DNA from: an uncultured Robinsoniella sp. | GTDB lineage: Bacteria > Bacillota > Clostridia > Lachnospirales > Lachnospiraceae | Reading direction: 5' to 3' | Assembly (NCBI GenBank): GCA_900540475.1 | Contig: UQGG01000037.1 | Coordinates: forward strand, 1-64,000 | Length of the DNA stretch: 64,000 nucleotides | In this document: piece after piece, positions 35,867 to 44,747 of the stretch | Layout of the letters: every line of letters starts with the position of its first letter | Position numbering within the stretch: the stretch's first letter is position 1 | Position numbers and translations under genes: made by a program | Notes under the pieces: generated by a model | Told to the model about the DNA's origin: nothing | The model's input: only the letters and a program-made list of their open reading frames with translations | Databases searched by the model: none

Positions 35867-38317
35867 CTACAAATATTTCCCCGTTATACTCACACTTTTC
35901 TCTTTCATTTCTATCGGTGTCCCGGTAAATATTATTTTACCTCCCTTTGTCCCGCCCTCCGGTCCAAGATCAATGACCCAATCGCAGTTTCTGACAATCT
36001 GGGTATTATGTTCTACCACTACCACGGTATTTCCAGCGTCCACCATACGATTCAGCAGAACGAGAAAATGTTCCACGTCTTTTGGATGCAAACCGGTTGT
36101 AGGTTCATCCAGCAGATAAAGATTATGCTTGCCTGCGCTGCATCCGATCAGTTCCTTTGCGAGCTTAAGACGCTGTCCTTCCCCGCCGGATAAGGTGGTC
36201 AGGGTTTGTCCAAGCTCCAGATATCCCAGACCCACATCCAGAAGCAGATTCAGGATTTTTGTGATCTTGGTATGACCTAAAAAGAAATTGGCTGCTTCTT
36301 CCACAGAGAGATTCAAAACATCTTTTATGGACAGGCCTTTGTATTTAACATTCAATACATTGTAATGGAACTGATTCCCATTGCAGACAGGGCATACCAC
36401 CTGAATATCAGAAAAAAACAACATATTGCTGTCCACATAACCCAGTCCTTCACAATTTTCACACCTGCCGCCGGGCGTGTTAAAGGAGAAGTGTTTTGCA
36501 GTGAATCCAGCTTTTTTTGCAGCATCTGTTTTTGAAAATAACGTTCTGATTTCCGAATAAACTTCGGAATAAGTTGCCACATTGGAACGCTTCATCTTTG
36601 TGATTGCCGCCTGGTCAATTTCAACCAGGCTATCAAACTGCTCAAGTCCTGACACCTGATTTGTCTTATCGTGTGCAAGTCCTTTTGTAAGCACCTCAAA
36701 TATCAAAGTTGATTTTCCCGAACCGGAAGGTCCGGTTATAGCTGTCAGACATTTCAAAGGAATATCCACATCGATATTTTGTAAATTGTATTTATCAGCA
36801 TTTCTGATCTGAATAGCTTCTTTCATCGGTTTTCTGAAAGATGCTTTTCCAGCGGGGGGATTCTTGAGATAGCTGCCGGTCACTGAGTTTTCCAGTTTTT
36901 TTAATTCATCAAATGTTCCTGCTGCAACAATCCTGCCCCCATAATTTCCGGAGCCGGGACCAATATCTATGATATAGTCTGCTTTTTTCATCGTATCCAC
37001 ATCATGTTCAATTACCAGAACGGTATTATCCTGATCACGCAATTTTTGAAGTATTTTTATAAGGCCGGCGGTATCTTTGGGATGAAGGCCTATGGTTGGT
37101 TCATCCAGAATATAAATTACGCCGGAAAGATCGGAGTCTAGGACTGCCGCAAGCCGTAATCTTTGCAATTCGCCTCCTGATAGGGTTACAGTCTGGCGGT
37201 CAAGTGACAGATAGCCAAGTCCAACATTGATAAAACGGCTGAGCTTTGTCCGGATGTCCAGCAGATATGCCTCTACAAAGTTTTCCTGCTGCCCGGTAAC
37301 GACATCTCCAAGTTCCTGAATCCACTGAAACAGTTCTTCTAATGAAAATAGAGACAGCTGTGGCAGCCGCATTCCATTTACGGTTACGTTTCTGCCCGAT
37401 TCGGCAAGACGTTCTCCTTTGCACTCCGGACATTCTACAGTGGTAAAATAGGGGGCGAACTGCTTTACATCTCCGTTTTTTTCCGTGAATCTGCGCCATA
37501 ATATAGGTAAGGCACCTTCATACTTACCCAGTGCTACTGTTTTAGGAGGGGTAAGGTTCGGAAAAGCTTTTTTTACAAGCTCACTGTCTATACCATCATA
37601 AAAAATCGCTTTTTGCATTTTACTAAACTGCTGCACAGGAGTATTTGCAGGAACTGGGATACCATAATGTTTAAATGCGGCATATAGTACAGAAATCTGG
37701 TATTCTCCATATTTTTTTTCCCAGTAAGTTACCGCGCCATCTTCCAGAGAAAGCTGCTCATTTACTGCCTGATCTCTGCGGATGGTATGAATTTTTCCCA
37801 GACCTTCACATACCGGGCAGGCACCCTCTTTTGTGTTAAACGAGAAATGTGTGCGGGTAATTTTATCCATACGTTTACCGCATTCACAGCAATACATGTA
37901 AACATAGAAATCGTTCCCTATTTTTTCTGTTTCTTCTTTGCAGTCTGCTGCCATAATTATTTTCCCGCAATGGGGGCAGGTTCTGGTCCCAAGCTTTTCA
38001 TATATCATCCGTAAGTCTGTGTAAATGTTGGAAACAGTACCTACCGTGGAGCGGGGATTTTTATTAGTATCTGTCTGGGAAATCACAATGGCGGGGGAAA
38101 CGCCACGTATACGATCTACTTTGGGTTTGTGTATACCTTGCAGAGACAGGGCTTCCAGGTACTGGCGCTGACATTCATTAAATAGAACATCAATGAGCAA
38201 AGTAGACTTTCCGGAACCGGATACACCTGTAAATACCACAAGCTTGTTTTTGGGGATTTCCAGGGAAACATTTTTCAGATTACCTTCATTTGCGTTTTCA
38301 ATTTTGATACTGTGCAT
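35867..38317 (-). CDS. Short UvrA-like ABC protein (UvrA paralogue)
   Basis: 816 residues, against about 940 for housekeeping UvrA. It keeps both ATPase modules: Walker A GVSGSGKSTLL near residue 32 and GPSGSGKSTLIF near 530, signatures LSGGELQRLRLAA and LSGGEGQRLKLAKE, and Walker B ILDEPT and LLDEPTTGLHP. It also has zinc-finger pairs CPHCG...CCECG, CPVCEG and CENCEG...CPVCNG. The UvrB-binding region appears reduced. Such paralogues occur as extra UvrA copies and in drug self-resistance loci. GGAGGAATTT precedes the ATG. It is divergent from a MerR regulator; a TATAAT at about 38352-38357 on the minus strand lacks a good -35. Confidence 0.85.
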   Translation of the reverse strand: MHSIKIENANEGNLKNVSLEIPKNKLVVFTGVSGSGKSTLLIDVLFNECQRQYLEALSLQGIHKPKVDRIRGVSPAIVISQTDTNKNPRSTVGTVSNIYTDLRMIYEKLGTRTCPHCGKIIMAADCKEETEKIGNDFYVYMYCCECGKRMDKITRTHFSFNTKEGACPVCEGLGKIHTIRRDQAVNEQLSLEDGAVTYWEKKYGEYQISVLYAAFKHYGIPVPANTPVQQFSKMQKAIFYDGIDSELVKKAFPNLTPPKTVALGKYEGALPILWRRFTEKNGDVKQFAPYFTTVECPECKGERLAESGRNVTVNGMRLPQLSLFSLEELFQWIQELGDVVTGQQENFVEAYLLDIRTKLSRFINVGLGYLSLDRQTVTLSGGELQRLRLAAVLDSDLSGVIYILDEPTIGLHPKDTAGLIKILQKLRDQDNTVLVIEHDVDTMKKADYIIDIGPGSGNYGGRIVAAGTFDELKKLENSVTGSYLKNPPAGKASFRKPMKEAIQIRNADKYNLQNIDVDIPLKCLTAITGPSGSGKSTLIFEVLTKGLAHDKTNQVSGLEQFDSLVEIDQAAITKMKRSNVATYSEVYSEIRTLFSKTDAAKKAGFTAKHFSFNTPGGRCENCEGLGYVDSNMLFFSDIQVVCPVCNGNQFHYNVLNVKYKGLSIKDVLNLSVEEAANFFLGHTKITKILNLLLDVGLGYLELGQTLTTLSGGEGQRLKLAKELIGCSAGKHNLYLLDEPTTGLHPKDVEHFLVLLNRMVDAGNTVVVVEHNTQIVRNCDWVIDLGPEGGTKGGKIIFTGTPIEMKEKSVSITGKYL

Positions 38318-38405
38318 AAATTCCTCCTATCACTTTTTCTTGTTACCTTAATTATACAACATGAAAGCAATAAAGGAAGAATTTGTGTCATAAGTACTTT
38401 AATGA

Positions 38406-38434
38406 TTGTAAGAAGCTTACACCTATGTTAGAAT
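38406..38434 (+). promoter_or_regulatory. merR-type promoter with palindromic operator
   Basis: TTGTAA (38406-38411), a 17-base spacer and TAGAAT (38429-38434). A perfect 15-base palindrome TGTAAGAAGCTTACA (38407-38421) overlaps the -35 box and spacer. The position fits autoregulation by the double MerR protein encoded directly downstream. Confidence 0.6.
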
Positions 38435-38460
38435 GTTTGAAAAGGGAGGACTGAGAAGAA

Positions 38461-39177
38461 ATGTTAATGCGGCCTGCAGATATAGCCAGAAGATTGAAAG
38501 TAAGTACTTCCACACTTAGAAAATATGAAGATCTGGGAATGATTCCGAAAGTCCTTCGTTCGCCAAATGGTTACAGAATTTATACAGAGGTTCATCTGGC
38601 ATATTTTATCTGTATTCGGGAAATGCTGCATGGATTTCATATTTCGGAGATCGCAGGAATTTTGAAACTGGTGATGTCAGATCGGATTGATGAGGCTTTT
38701 TGGAAGGTAAATAAAGCCCTGACGGTAATTCAACAGGATAAATGTACCTGCGAACAGATCAAACAGAGATTTTTACAGAAGCAAAATGGTGACCAATCTA
38801 AAGAGTTTTCAATAGATGATGTGAGCAAAGCTACGGGAATCGCGTCTTCTACAATAAGATATTGGGACAAAATTGGGCTGATATCGGCTAATCGGTGTAT
38901 GGAAAATAATTATCGGATGTTTACCCAGCGGCATATTGATGAAATATTAATGATACATGCGCTCAAGCTGTCTATGGCTGCCCGGGAGGAAAAGTACACA
39001 ATTGAGCAAATGCGAAAAGAAATCTATAAATTTGAATTTGATGATTATAATCGTATTTCATCCATTGTCGCTGGTATAGAACATTATCTCACGGCACTGA
39101 ACAGAGCACGGATGCGAAGCATATCTGCATTATATCATCTTTGCAAACAGGTTGAGCAAAATCAATTTGATGAGTGA
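38461..39177 (+). CDS. Tandem MerR-family regulator (two MerR DNA-binding heads)
   Basis: 238 residues containing two MerR-type winged helices. The first (residues about 5-70) reads PADIARRLKVSTSTLRKYED...NGYRIYT. The second (about 118-185) reads FSIDDVSKATGIASSTIRYW...NYRMFTQRHI. Between them lies a helical linker with Cys-containing QQDKCTCEQIKQ. Usual MerR proteins have one head and dimerise. Here a single chain may carry a pseudo-dimer, or the second head may act as a sensor. GGGAGGA precedes the ATG. Divergent from the UvrA-like gene, which is its likely target. Confidence 0.8.
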   Translation: MLMRPADIARRLKVSTSTLRKYEDLGMIPKVLRSPNGYRIYTEVHLAYFICIREMLHGFHISEIAGILKLVMSDRIDEAFWKVNKALTVIQQDKCTCEQIKQRFLQKQNGDQSKEFSIDDVSKATGIASSTIRYWDKIGLISANRCMENNYRMFTQRHIDEILMIHALKLSMAAREEKYTIEQMRKEIYKFEFDDYNRISSIVAGIEHYLTALNRARMRSISALYHLCKQVEQNQFDE

Positions 39178-39242
39178 TGACAACAGAATAAAAAAGCGAC
39201 AGGAAAAATTCCCATCGCAATATTGTAAAATACAGTTATCTG

Positions 39243-39527
39243 TTATTCCGGTAATTTGTTTTTACGGTACTGCCGGATGATCCGCTGAATACTTTTCAGC
39301 GAAAGAAAATATTTCTGTGCCAGAACATCCTGCTCAGTTCCAGATTGAAAATCCTGATAAATTTGCAGGTTTCTTGAATCCAATTCTTCCCGGATATATG
39401 TTTTTTCACCCCAGGCTCTTTTTTTGCCTGACATTCTTGGAATATAAATACATTCACCGTCGATATACTCCTGGATTTGCTCCACTAATTCCGGCGGTAA
39501 GATATGTGTTGCTTTTATATAGCTCAT
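39243..39527 (-). CDS. CD3324-like small helix-turn-helix protein
   Basis: 94 residues beginning MSYIKATHILPPELVEQIQEY, with the YIPR...GEKTYIREELDSRN middle and a C-terminal HTH (VLAQKYFLSLKSIQRIIRQY). This is the CD3324 family known from Clostridioides and relatives, a small Mor-like DNA-binding protein of unknown target. AGGAG lies six bases before the ATG at 39527. Confidence 0.75.
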   Translation of the reverse strand: MSYIKATHILPPELVEQIQEYIDGECIYIPRMSGKKRAWGEKTYIREELDSRNLQIYQDFQSGTEQDVLAQKYFLSLKSIQRIIRQYRKNKLPE

Positions 39528-39562
39528 CATGCACTCCTAATTTATTTTATAATGAAATAGGA

Positions 39563-39623
39563 ATAGCAAAGGCTATTATAATGAGATTTTTGTGATTCTC
39601 TTCACTGCATCAGCCTTTGCTAT
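39563..39623. repeat. 12-bp perfect inverted repeat
   Basis: ATAGCAAAGGCT (39563-39574) and AGCCTTTGCTAT (39612-39623) pair perfectly around a 37-base centre, between the CD3324-like and DEAD-box genes. There is no coding sequence in 39528-39864. It may be an operator or an RNA structure in the CD3324-like promoter region. Confidence 0.45.
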
Positions 39624-39864
39624 GCAGTCATAACGATCGGATTAAGCATAAGTTATCCATCCTCCTGATTCTTTTTAGGGCAAGTATAACATTGGTGATT
39701 CAGGGGTGTCAAGGATAATGAAGAAATATGGCTGGTAATGCCAGATGAAAGAATTGCAAGGAGTTGCAAGTAGATTCAAGGAATTGCGGCAGTTATTTAG
39801 AATTTTCAACCAGTAGAGAAGTGCAAGAGTGAGTATAAAAAAATGAAAGATAAGGTGAAACCCA

Positions 39865-41313
39865 ATGATAACAGAAAACAATCTATTTGAAGAATATAAT
39901 CTGTCCGGTGATATTCTTGAGGCACTTACCGGACTTGGATATCTCAAACCAACAGAAATACAAAAAGAAGTAATTCCCATCGCATTACAGGGAAAGGATA
40001 TCGTTGCAAAATCCCAGACAGGAACAGGGAAAACAGCAGCATTTGCAATACCTTTATGCCAGAAAGTAACCTGGGATGAGAATTTACCCCAGGCACTGGT
40101 TTTGGAGCCAACCAGAGAATTGGCGGTACAGGTTGGAATGGAGATCTTTCATATCGGCAGAAAAAAACGATTGAAGGTTCCGGCGGTTTTCGGTGGATTT
40201 CCCATTGATAAACAAATACAGACGTTAAAACAAAAATCACATATTGTTACGGGTACGCCAGGGCGGGTCATGGATCATGTACGCAGAGAAACCTTAAAAC
40301 TGGACAGGATTCAATATTTGGTTATAGATGAGGCGGATTTAATGCTGGATATGGGATTTTTGGATGAGGTAAAAGAAATTATTTCCATGCTTCCCAGGGG
40401 AAGACAGATCCTTTTGTTTTCTGCAACCTTAGATGAAGGAGTCAAGCAGCTGATCGAAGGTTACATGAATAATGCTGTATCCATAATCCTGGAATCAGAA
40501 ACAGAAACCGTTGCCGGCATCCGGCAGACCGTATACGAAGTGGATCAGGAAGAAAAATATCAGGCACTGCTTCGGATATTGATGAAAGAAAACCCGGCAG
40601 ACTGCATGATCTTTTGTGGAACCCGGGAAATGGTAAATGTACTCTGCCACAAACTGGGAAGGGACAGGATTCCATGTGGAATGATACATGGAGAACTGGA
40701 GCAGAGAGAGCGGTTGAGGATGATTGATGGATTCCGGGAAGGGCGTTTTCATTATCTTATTGCTACGGACGTTGCGGCAAGAGGAGTTGATTTTGAGAAC
40801 ATAACCCATGTAATCAATTATGATTTTCCTACGGGAAGGGAGACCTACGTACATCGTGTGGGCAGAACCGGAAGAAACGGAAAAGAAGGAACCGCCATCA
40901 GTCTGGTCAGTGAATCTGATCAGAAAATGAAACAGATGGTAGAGACGTATACAGGCGAGAAATTGCCCATAGCAGAACTGCCGGAACGCAATGCTGAAGA
41001 TGAGAAAAGATTTTGGGCATATCTTAAAAAAAAGGTGGTACTGAAACCGAAAAAAGGTGCTGCTTTGAATAAATCAATTACAAGGCTGTCTGTTGGAGGC
41101 GGAAAGAAATCAAAAATGCGTGCAGTGGATGTGGTAGGAGCAATCTGCAATATCCAGGGAATAACTGCGGAAGATATTGGAATTATTGATGTACGGGACA
41201 GCTTGACTTATGTAGAGATTTTAAATGGGAAAGGAAAAGCGGTTCTGGAAGTTCTTCAGGAGAAACCAATAAAGGGGAAGGTACGTAAGGTTCGGATTAC
41301 CAGGAATGTTTGA
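39865..41313 (+). CDS. dbpA: DEAD-box RNA helicase of the DbpA/YxiN type
   Basis: 482 residues. The Q motif (LGYLKPTEIQ) is followed by motif I SQTGTGKTAAF, PTRELA, TPGR, motif II VIDEADLML, SAT, and motif VI HRVGRTGRNG. Residues about 405-480 form the RNA-binding RRM-like tail (RLSVGGGKKSKMRAVDVVGAI...) that directs DbpA to hairpin 92 of 23S rRNA. It acts in 50S ribosome assembly. AAGGTGA precedes the ATG. Confidence 0.88.
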   Translation: MITENNLFEEYNLSGDILEALTGLGYLKPTEIQKEVIPIALQGKDIVAKSQTGTGKTAAFAIPLCQKVTWDENLPQALVLEPTRELAVQVGMEIFHIGRKKRLKVPAVFGGFPIDKQIQTLKQKSHIVTGTPGRVMDHVRRETLKLDRIQYLVIDEADLMLDMGFLDEVKEIISMLPRGRQILLFSATLDEGVKQLIEGYMNNAVSIILESETETVAGIRQTVYEVDQEEKYQALLRILMKENPADCMIFCGTREMVNVLCHKLGRDRIPCGMIHGELEQRERLRMIDGFREGRFHYLIATDVAARGVDFENITHVINYDFPTGRETYVHRVGRTGRNGKEGTAISLVSESDQKMKQMVETYTGEKLPIAELPERNAEDEKRFWAYLKKKVVLKPKKGAALNKSITRLSVGGGKKSKMRAVDVVGAICNIQGITAEDIGIIDVRDSLTYVEILNGKGKAVLEVLQEKPIKGKVRKVRITRNV

Positions 41314-41391
41314 TGGAGGGGCTGGGGCAGGACAAAAGTACAGGCTGCAGGTCTGCAGTTAATGTCATCTATTTATGGAAATGAGGTATAC

Positions 41392-42063
41392 ATGATCAGG
41401 ATACTACTAATTGAAGACGATGAGGATATTATAAAACACCTCTCAGAACTATTAAAAGAAGAAAGATTTCTCCCTGTTTCTGTCAGAACTAGAAGAGACG
41501 CTATGGAAGTCCTGGAACGGGAGCAGTTTGATTTGGTCTTATTAGACTTGATGCTGCCGGATGGAAGTGGCTATTCTATTTGCAGATACATAAAGCAGGA
41601 ATGGGAACTGCCTGTAATTATTTTGACTGCATTGGGGGATGAAGCAAGTGTGGTCACGGGATTTGACCAGGGTGCGGATGATTATATTGCGAAACCATTC
41701 CGGCCCCTGGAATTAATATCACGGGTTAAAAATGTACTGCGGCGCAGCGGGAAGTCACAGTCCGTGTTTCGGATTTCAAACTTAAGCGTGGATACAGTAA
41801 AAGCATATGTCTCGAAGGAGGGGAAGGAAATCAGCCTTTCTGCTTTAGAGTACAGGCTTTTACTTGTTTTTTTGAGCCATCAGGGAGAGGTTCTGACGAG
41901 AAACCGGCTGTTGGAAGAGATCTGGGATATAGCCGGAGATTTTGTAAATGACAATACGCTTACGGTTTATATCAAGCGGCTGCGGGAAAAGGTGGAGGAT
42001 GATCCGGCAAAACCTGTGATCATCAGGACGATCAGAGGACAGGGCTACAAAATTGGAGACTGA
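41392..42063 (+). CDS. OmpR-family response regulator of a Bce-type module
   Basis: 223 residues: receiver domain with Asp in LVLLDLMLPD, Lys in IAKPFRP, and winged-helix output ending TIRGQGYKIGD. The start is ATG 41392 (MIRILLIEDD) with GAGGT upstream. It is followed after 113 bases by its kinase and then by two ABC ATPases and a permease. It probably binds the TGACG-N4-TGTAA box at 43242. Confidence 0.85.
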   Translation: MIRILLIEDDEDIIKHLSELLKEERFLPVSVRTRRDAMEVLEREQFDLVLLDLMLPDGSGYSICRYIKQEWELPVIILTALGDEASVVTGFDQGADDYIAKPFRPLELISRVKNVLRRSGKSQSVFRISNLSVDTVKAYVSKEGKEISLSALEYRLLLVFLSHQGEVLTRNRLLEEIWDIAGDFVNDNTLTVYIKRLREKVEDDPAKPVIIRTIRGQGYKIGD

Positions 42064-42078
42064 GCAGACCTTGTAGGG

Positions 42079-42153
42079 CAGCCAAATTTGAAAAGGGATA
42101 TTTGGACTGCAGCTAAATTTGAGTGGAGGCATCAGCATTTCAGCTAAATTTTA
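42079..42153 (+). repeat. Three imperfect direct repeats with 31-bp period
   Basis: CAGCCAAATTTGA (42079), CAGCTAAATTTGA (42110) and CAGCTAAATTTTA (42141) are exactly 31 bases apart, in the spacer between the regulator and kinase genes. The function is unknown. It may be a degenerate tandem duplication, since the last repeat runs into the kinase ribosome site. Confidence 0.55.
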
Positions 42154-42176
42154 GATAAGCAGCAAGGAGTATGGAA

Positions 42177-43184
42177 ATGAAGTTACTGAGAAATCCGGAA
42201 GTGAAAAGTTATTTTATCCGATACGCCATATTCACCGTTCTGGCTGTTCTTGGAGGTTTGGCGATATCTGTTCCTGGCGGTGTTTACACCGGAATCATCT
42301 GTGTAACCGGCGGTATTGCCTGTTATTTTTTTACCCGCAGGAGGTATCAAAAAATCGCAGTCATGAATGAGGGGCTGGACCAGATACTTCATGGGGATTA
42401 TACAATGAATTTTATGAAGGATCAGGAAGGCGAACTGGCGATTTTAAGCACTGAGATCGTTAAGATGACCATAAGATTAAGAGAACAGGCGGAGATGCTG
42501 GAAAAAGACAAGGTTTATCTCAGTAACTCTATTGCGGATATCTCACATCAGCTTCGAACACCTCTTACATCCATTCGTATGATTACACCACGCCTTCAGC
42601 GGGAAGGCATTTTGCCGGAAGAACGGATGCGGATGGTGCAGGAAGTGAACAGCCTGTTATCCCGTGTTGATTGGCTGATTGCTTCACTATTGAAGATTTC
42701 CCAGCTGGAATCCGGTACTGTTCATTTTCATTTGGAATCTGTTCACGTTGGGGAACTGATGAAAAAGGCAATGGAACCGCTGGAGATTCCGCTGGAGTTA
42801 AAGGAACAGAAAATAGTTTTGGATATCCCGGATGAGATCAGTTACAGGGGGGATTTCTTGTGGAGTGTGGAGGCAGTAGGCAATATCATAAAAAACTGTA
42901 TGGAATATACTCCTTTTGGCGGAAGTCTGCATATATCAGCGGAGGAAAATCCCATATATACTCAGATCGTAATTTCTGACAGCGGAGGAGGGATTGCGCC
43001 GGAAGATCTGCCCCATCTTTTTGAACGGTTTTATAAAGGAAAAGGAGCAGGAAAGGGGAGTATTGGAATTGGTCTTGCATTGACACAAATGATTATCAGC
43101 AGGCAGAATGGGACGGTTAATGTTCAGAATAAGAAAAATGGCGGAGCGGAATTTCATATCTGTTTTTATAAGGGGGCTGTTTAA
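42177..43184 (+). CDS. Histidine kinase of a Bce-type module
   Basis: About 335 residues. Two close N-terminal transmembrane helices (about 15-32 and 36-52) with almost no outside loop, as in the intramembrane-sensing BceS class. HAMP-like linker, H-box DISHQLRTPLTSIRM near residue 120, and ATP-binding boxes (IIKNCMEYTP, GGGIAPEDLPHLFERF, GIGLALTQ). AAGGAG fits ATG 42177. It depends on its ABC partner for sensing, by family knowledge. Confidence 0.85.
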   Translation: MKLLRNPEVKSYFIRYAIFTVLAVLGGLAISVPGGVYTGIICVTGGIACYFFTRRRYQKIAVMNEGLDQILHGDYTMNFMKDQEGELAILSTEIVKMTIRLREQAEMLEKDKVYLSNSIADISHQLRTPLTSIRMITPRLQREGILPEERMRMVQEVNSLLSRVDWLIASLLKISQLESGTVHFHLESVHVGELMKKAMEPLEIPLELKEQKIVLDIPDEISYRGDFLWSVEAVGNIIKNCMEYTPFGGSLHISAEENPIYTQIVISDSGGGIAPEDLPHLFERFYKGKGAGKGSIGIGLALTQMIISRQNGTVNVQNKKNGGAEFHICFYKGAV

Positions 43185-43241
43185 AGCCTTCTTTTTTTGC
43201 CTGTAACCCGGAGGTATTGTATAATGAAAGGCAGTTGAATA

Positions 43242-43294
43242 TGACGGTTTTGTAATCTTAGAGTCACGGCACAGTCACTTATTTTTGCTATAAT
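43242..43294 (+). promoter_or_regulatory. BceR-like operator and promoter before the ABC genes
   Basis: TGACG-GTTT-TGTAA (43242-43255) resembles the BceR box TNACA-N4-TGTAA. A TATAAT -10 box begins 34 bases after the box (43289-43294) and has no good -35. The bases after the box (TCTTAGAGTCAC) resemble TCTAAATGTCAC at the same place before the transporter at 63881. A second, constitutive-looking promoter lies just upstream: TTGCCT (43197-43202), 17 bases, TATAAT (43220-43225). Confidence 0.6.
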
Positions 43295-43315
43295 AATCAC
43301 AGGAAGAGGTGCAGC

Positions 43316-43996
43316 ATGGAAATTTTAAGGGTGGAAAATTTAAACAAAATATATGGCAGTGGAAATAATCAGGTTCATGCGTTGCGAGACGTTTCATTTC
43401 GGGTAGAGAAAGGAGAATTTGTGGCGATAACCGGACCGTCCGGTTCCGGGAAATCTACATTGCTTCATTTACTTGGGGGAGTGGATACACCTACATCGGG
43501 CAGTATCTTCGTGGATGGAAGAGATATCTTTTTGAAAACGGTTGGGGAAATGGCAATCTACCGACGGCGCCAGATTGGTCTGGTCTATCAGTTTTATAAC
43601 CTGATCCCGACTCTTAATGTTGAACAAAATATTACACTGCCTCTGCAGCTGGATGGACGCAGGGTAAACCAAGAACATTTATCTGGTCTTCTGGAAATTC
43701 TGGGGCTGAGTAAAGCGGCAAAGCAAATGCCCCGGCAGTTATCAGGGGGCCAGCAGCAAAAGGCAGCCATTGGACGTGCCCTGATCCATGCCCCTGCATT
43801 TCTTCTGGCAGATGAACCAACCGGAAATCTGGACAGCGTAACCCGACAGGAAATAGTAGAACTGCTGAAATACTCTAATAAGTATTATAAACAAACGCTT
43901 ATTGTGATTACCCATGATGAAAGTATCGCCTTACAGGCTGGGCATTTGATTGAAATCTGTGATGGTAAAGTTAGGACGGATAAGGTGGTAAACTAA
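43316..43996 (+). CDS. ABC transporter ATPase (MacB/BceA type), first of a tandem pair
   Basis: 226 residues with Walker A GPSGSGKS, signature LSGGQQQKAAIGRAL, Walker B LLADEPTGNLD and H-loop ITHDE. AGGTG precedes the ATG. It is closely similar in layout to the next gene, and all catalytic motifs are kept in both copies. Likely energises the single FtsX permease encoded two genes downstream. Confidence 0.88.
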   Translation: MEILRVENLNKIYGSGNNQVHALRDVSFRVEKGEFVAITGPSGSGKSTLLHLLGGVDTPTSGSIFVDGRDIFLKTVGEMAIYRRRQIGLVYQFYNLIPTLNVEQNITLPLQLDGRRVNQEHLSGLLEILGLSKAAKQMPRQLSGGQQQKAAIGRALIHAPAFLLADEPTGNLDSVTRQEIVELLKYSNKYYKQTLIVITHDESIALQAGHLIEICDGKVRTDKVVN

Positions 43997-44040
43997 GGAA
44001 CTTGCGATGATCAAGCAGTTCGTAACAGGAGGTTTGATAA

Positions 44041-44730
44041 ATGGATATAGTGAAATGTGTTGGAGTGACGAAAATTTATGGCTCGGACAGTAATCAGGTT
44101 ACAGCGCTGAAAGATGTTAATTTAACCGTAGAAAAAGGAGAATTTGTTGCAGTGGTTGGTTCGTCAGGATCCGGCAAATCCACTCTGCTGCATCTGATCG
44201 GTGCAGTTGACCGGCCTACGAAAGGAAAGATTCAGATAGATGGGGATGATATAAGTTCATTGGATGCGGCAAAGGCAGCAGTTCTTAGAAGAACAAAAGT
44301 GGGGCTTATTTATCAGTTTTTTAATCTGATTCCTACGCTGACAGTGGAGAAAAATATTCTGCTGCCCATACTTCTGGACAAGAAAAAACCGGATATGAAT
44401 TATTTTCATCAGATTGTTGAGGCGCTTGGGCTTGAAGACAAAATGAAATTTTTACCGGGAAAGTTATCCGGCGGACAGCAGCAGAGAGTGGCGATTGCCC
44501 GTTCTTTATTGTATCGCCCTGCTATTTTGCTGGCTGATGAACCAACCGGTAATCTGGATCAAAAGAATTCAGAAGAGATTATGGAATTATTAAAATTTTC
44601 CAACCGTAACTTTGATCAGACGATACTAATCATTACACATGACCGGGAAGTGGCACTTGAGGCAGACCGCATTATAACAATCGGGGATGGAAAAATCCTG
44701 TCAGATGAACCGGTGGAAAGCTTGCGATAA
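44041..44730 (+). CDS. ABC transporter ATPase (MacB/BceA type), second of a tandem pair
   Basis: 229 residues with Walker A GSSGSGKS, signature LSGGQQQRVAIARSL, Walker B LLADEPTGNLD and H-loop ITHDR. AGGAGG precedes the ATG. Recognisably a paralogue of the preceding gene (shared KIYGS...QV.AL.DV, VYQF/IYQF and NLIPTL). Two ATPases for one permease would allow a heterodimeric motor, unlike the usual BceA homodimer. Confidence 0.88.
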   Translation: MDIVKCVGVTKIYGSDSNQVTALKDVNLTVEKGEFVAVVGSSGSGKSTLLHLIGAVDRPTKGKIQIDGDDISSLDAAKAAVLRRTKVGLIYQFFNLIPTLTVEKNILLPILLDKKKPDMNYFHQIVEALGLEDKMKFLPGKLSGGQQQRVAIARSLLYRPAILLADEPTGNLDQKNSEEIMELLKFSNRNFDQTILIITHDREVALEADRIITIGDGKILSDEPVESLR

Positions 44731-44747
44731 ATCAGGGGGACGAAGAA

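Noticed and set aside
35586..35928. Two overlapping open frames (both strands) in the spacer between the VanY-like and UvrA-like genes
   Set aside because: Neither has a convincing ribosome site or a recognisable domain; I left the spacer as non-coding with low certainty.
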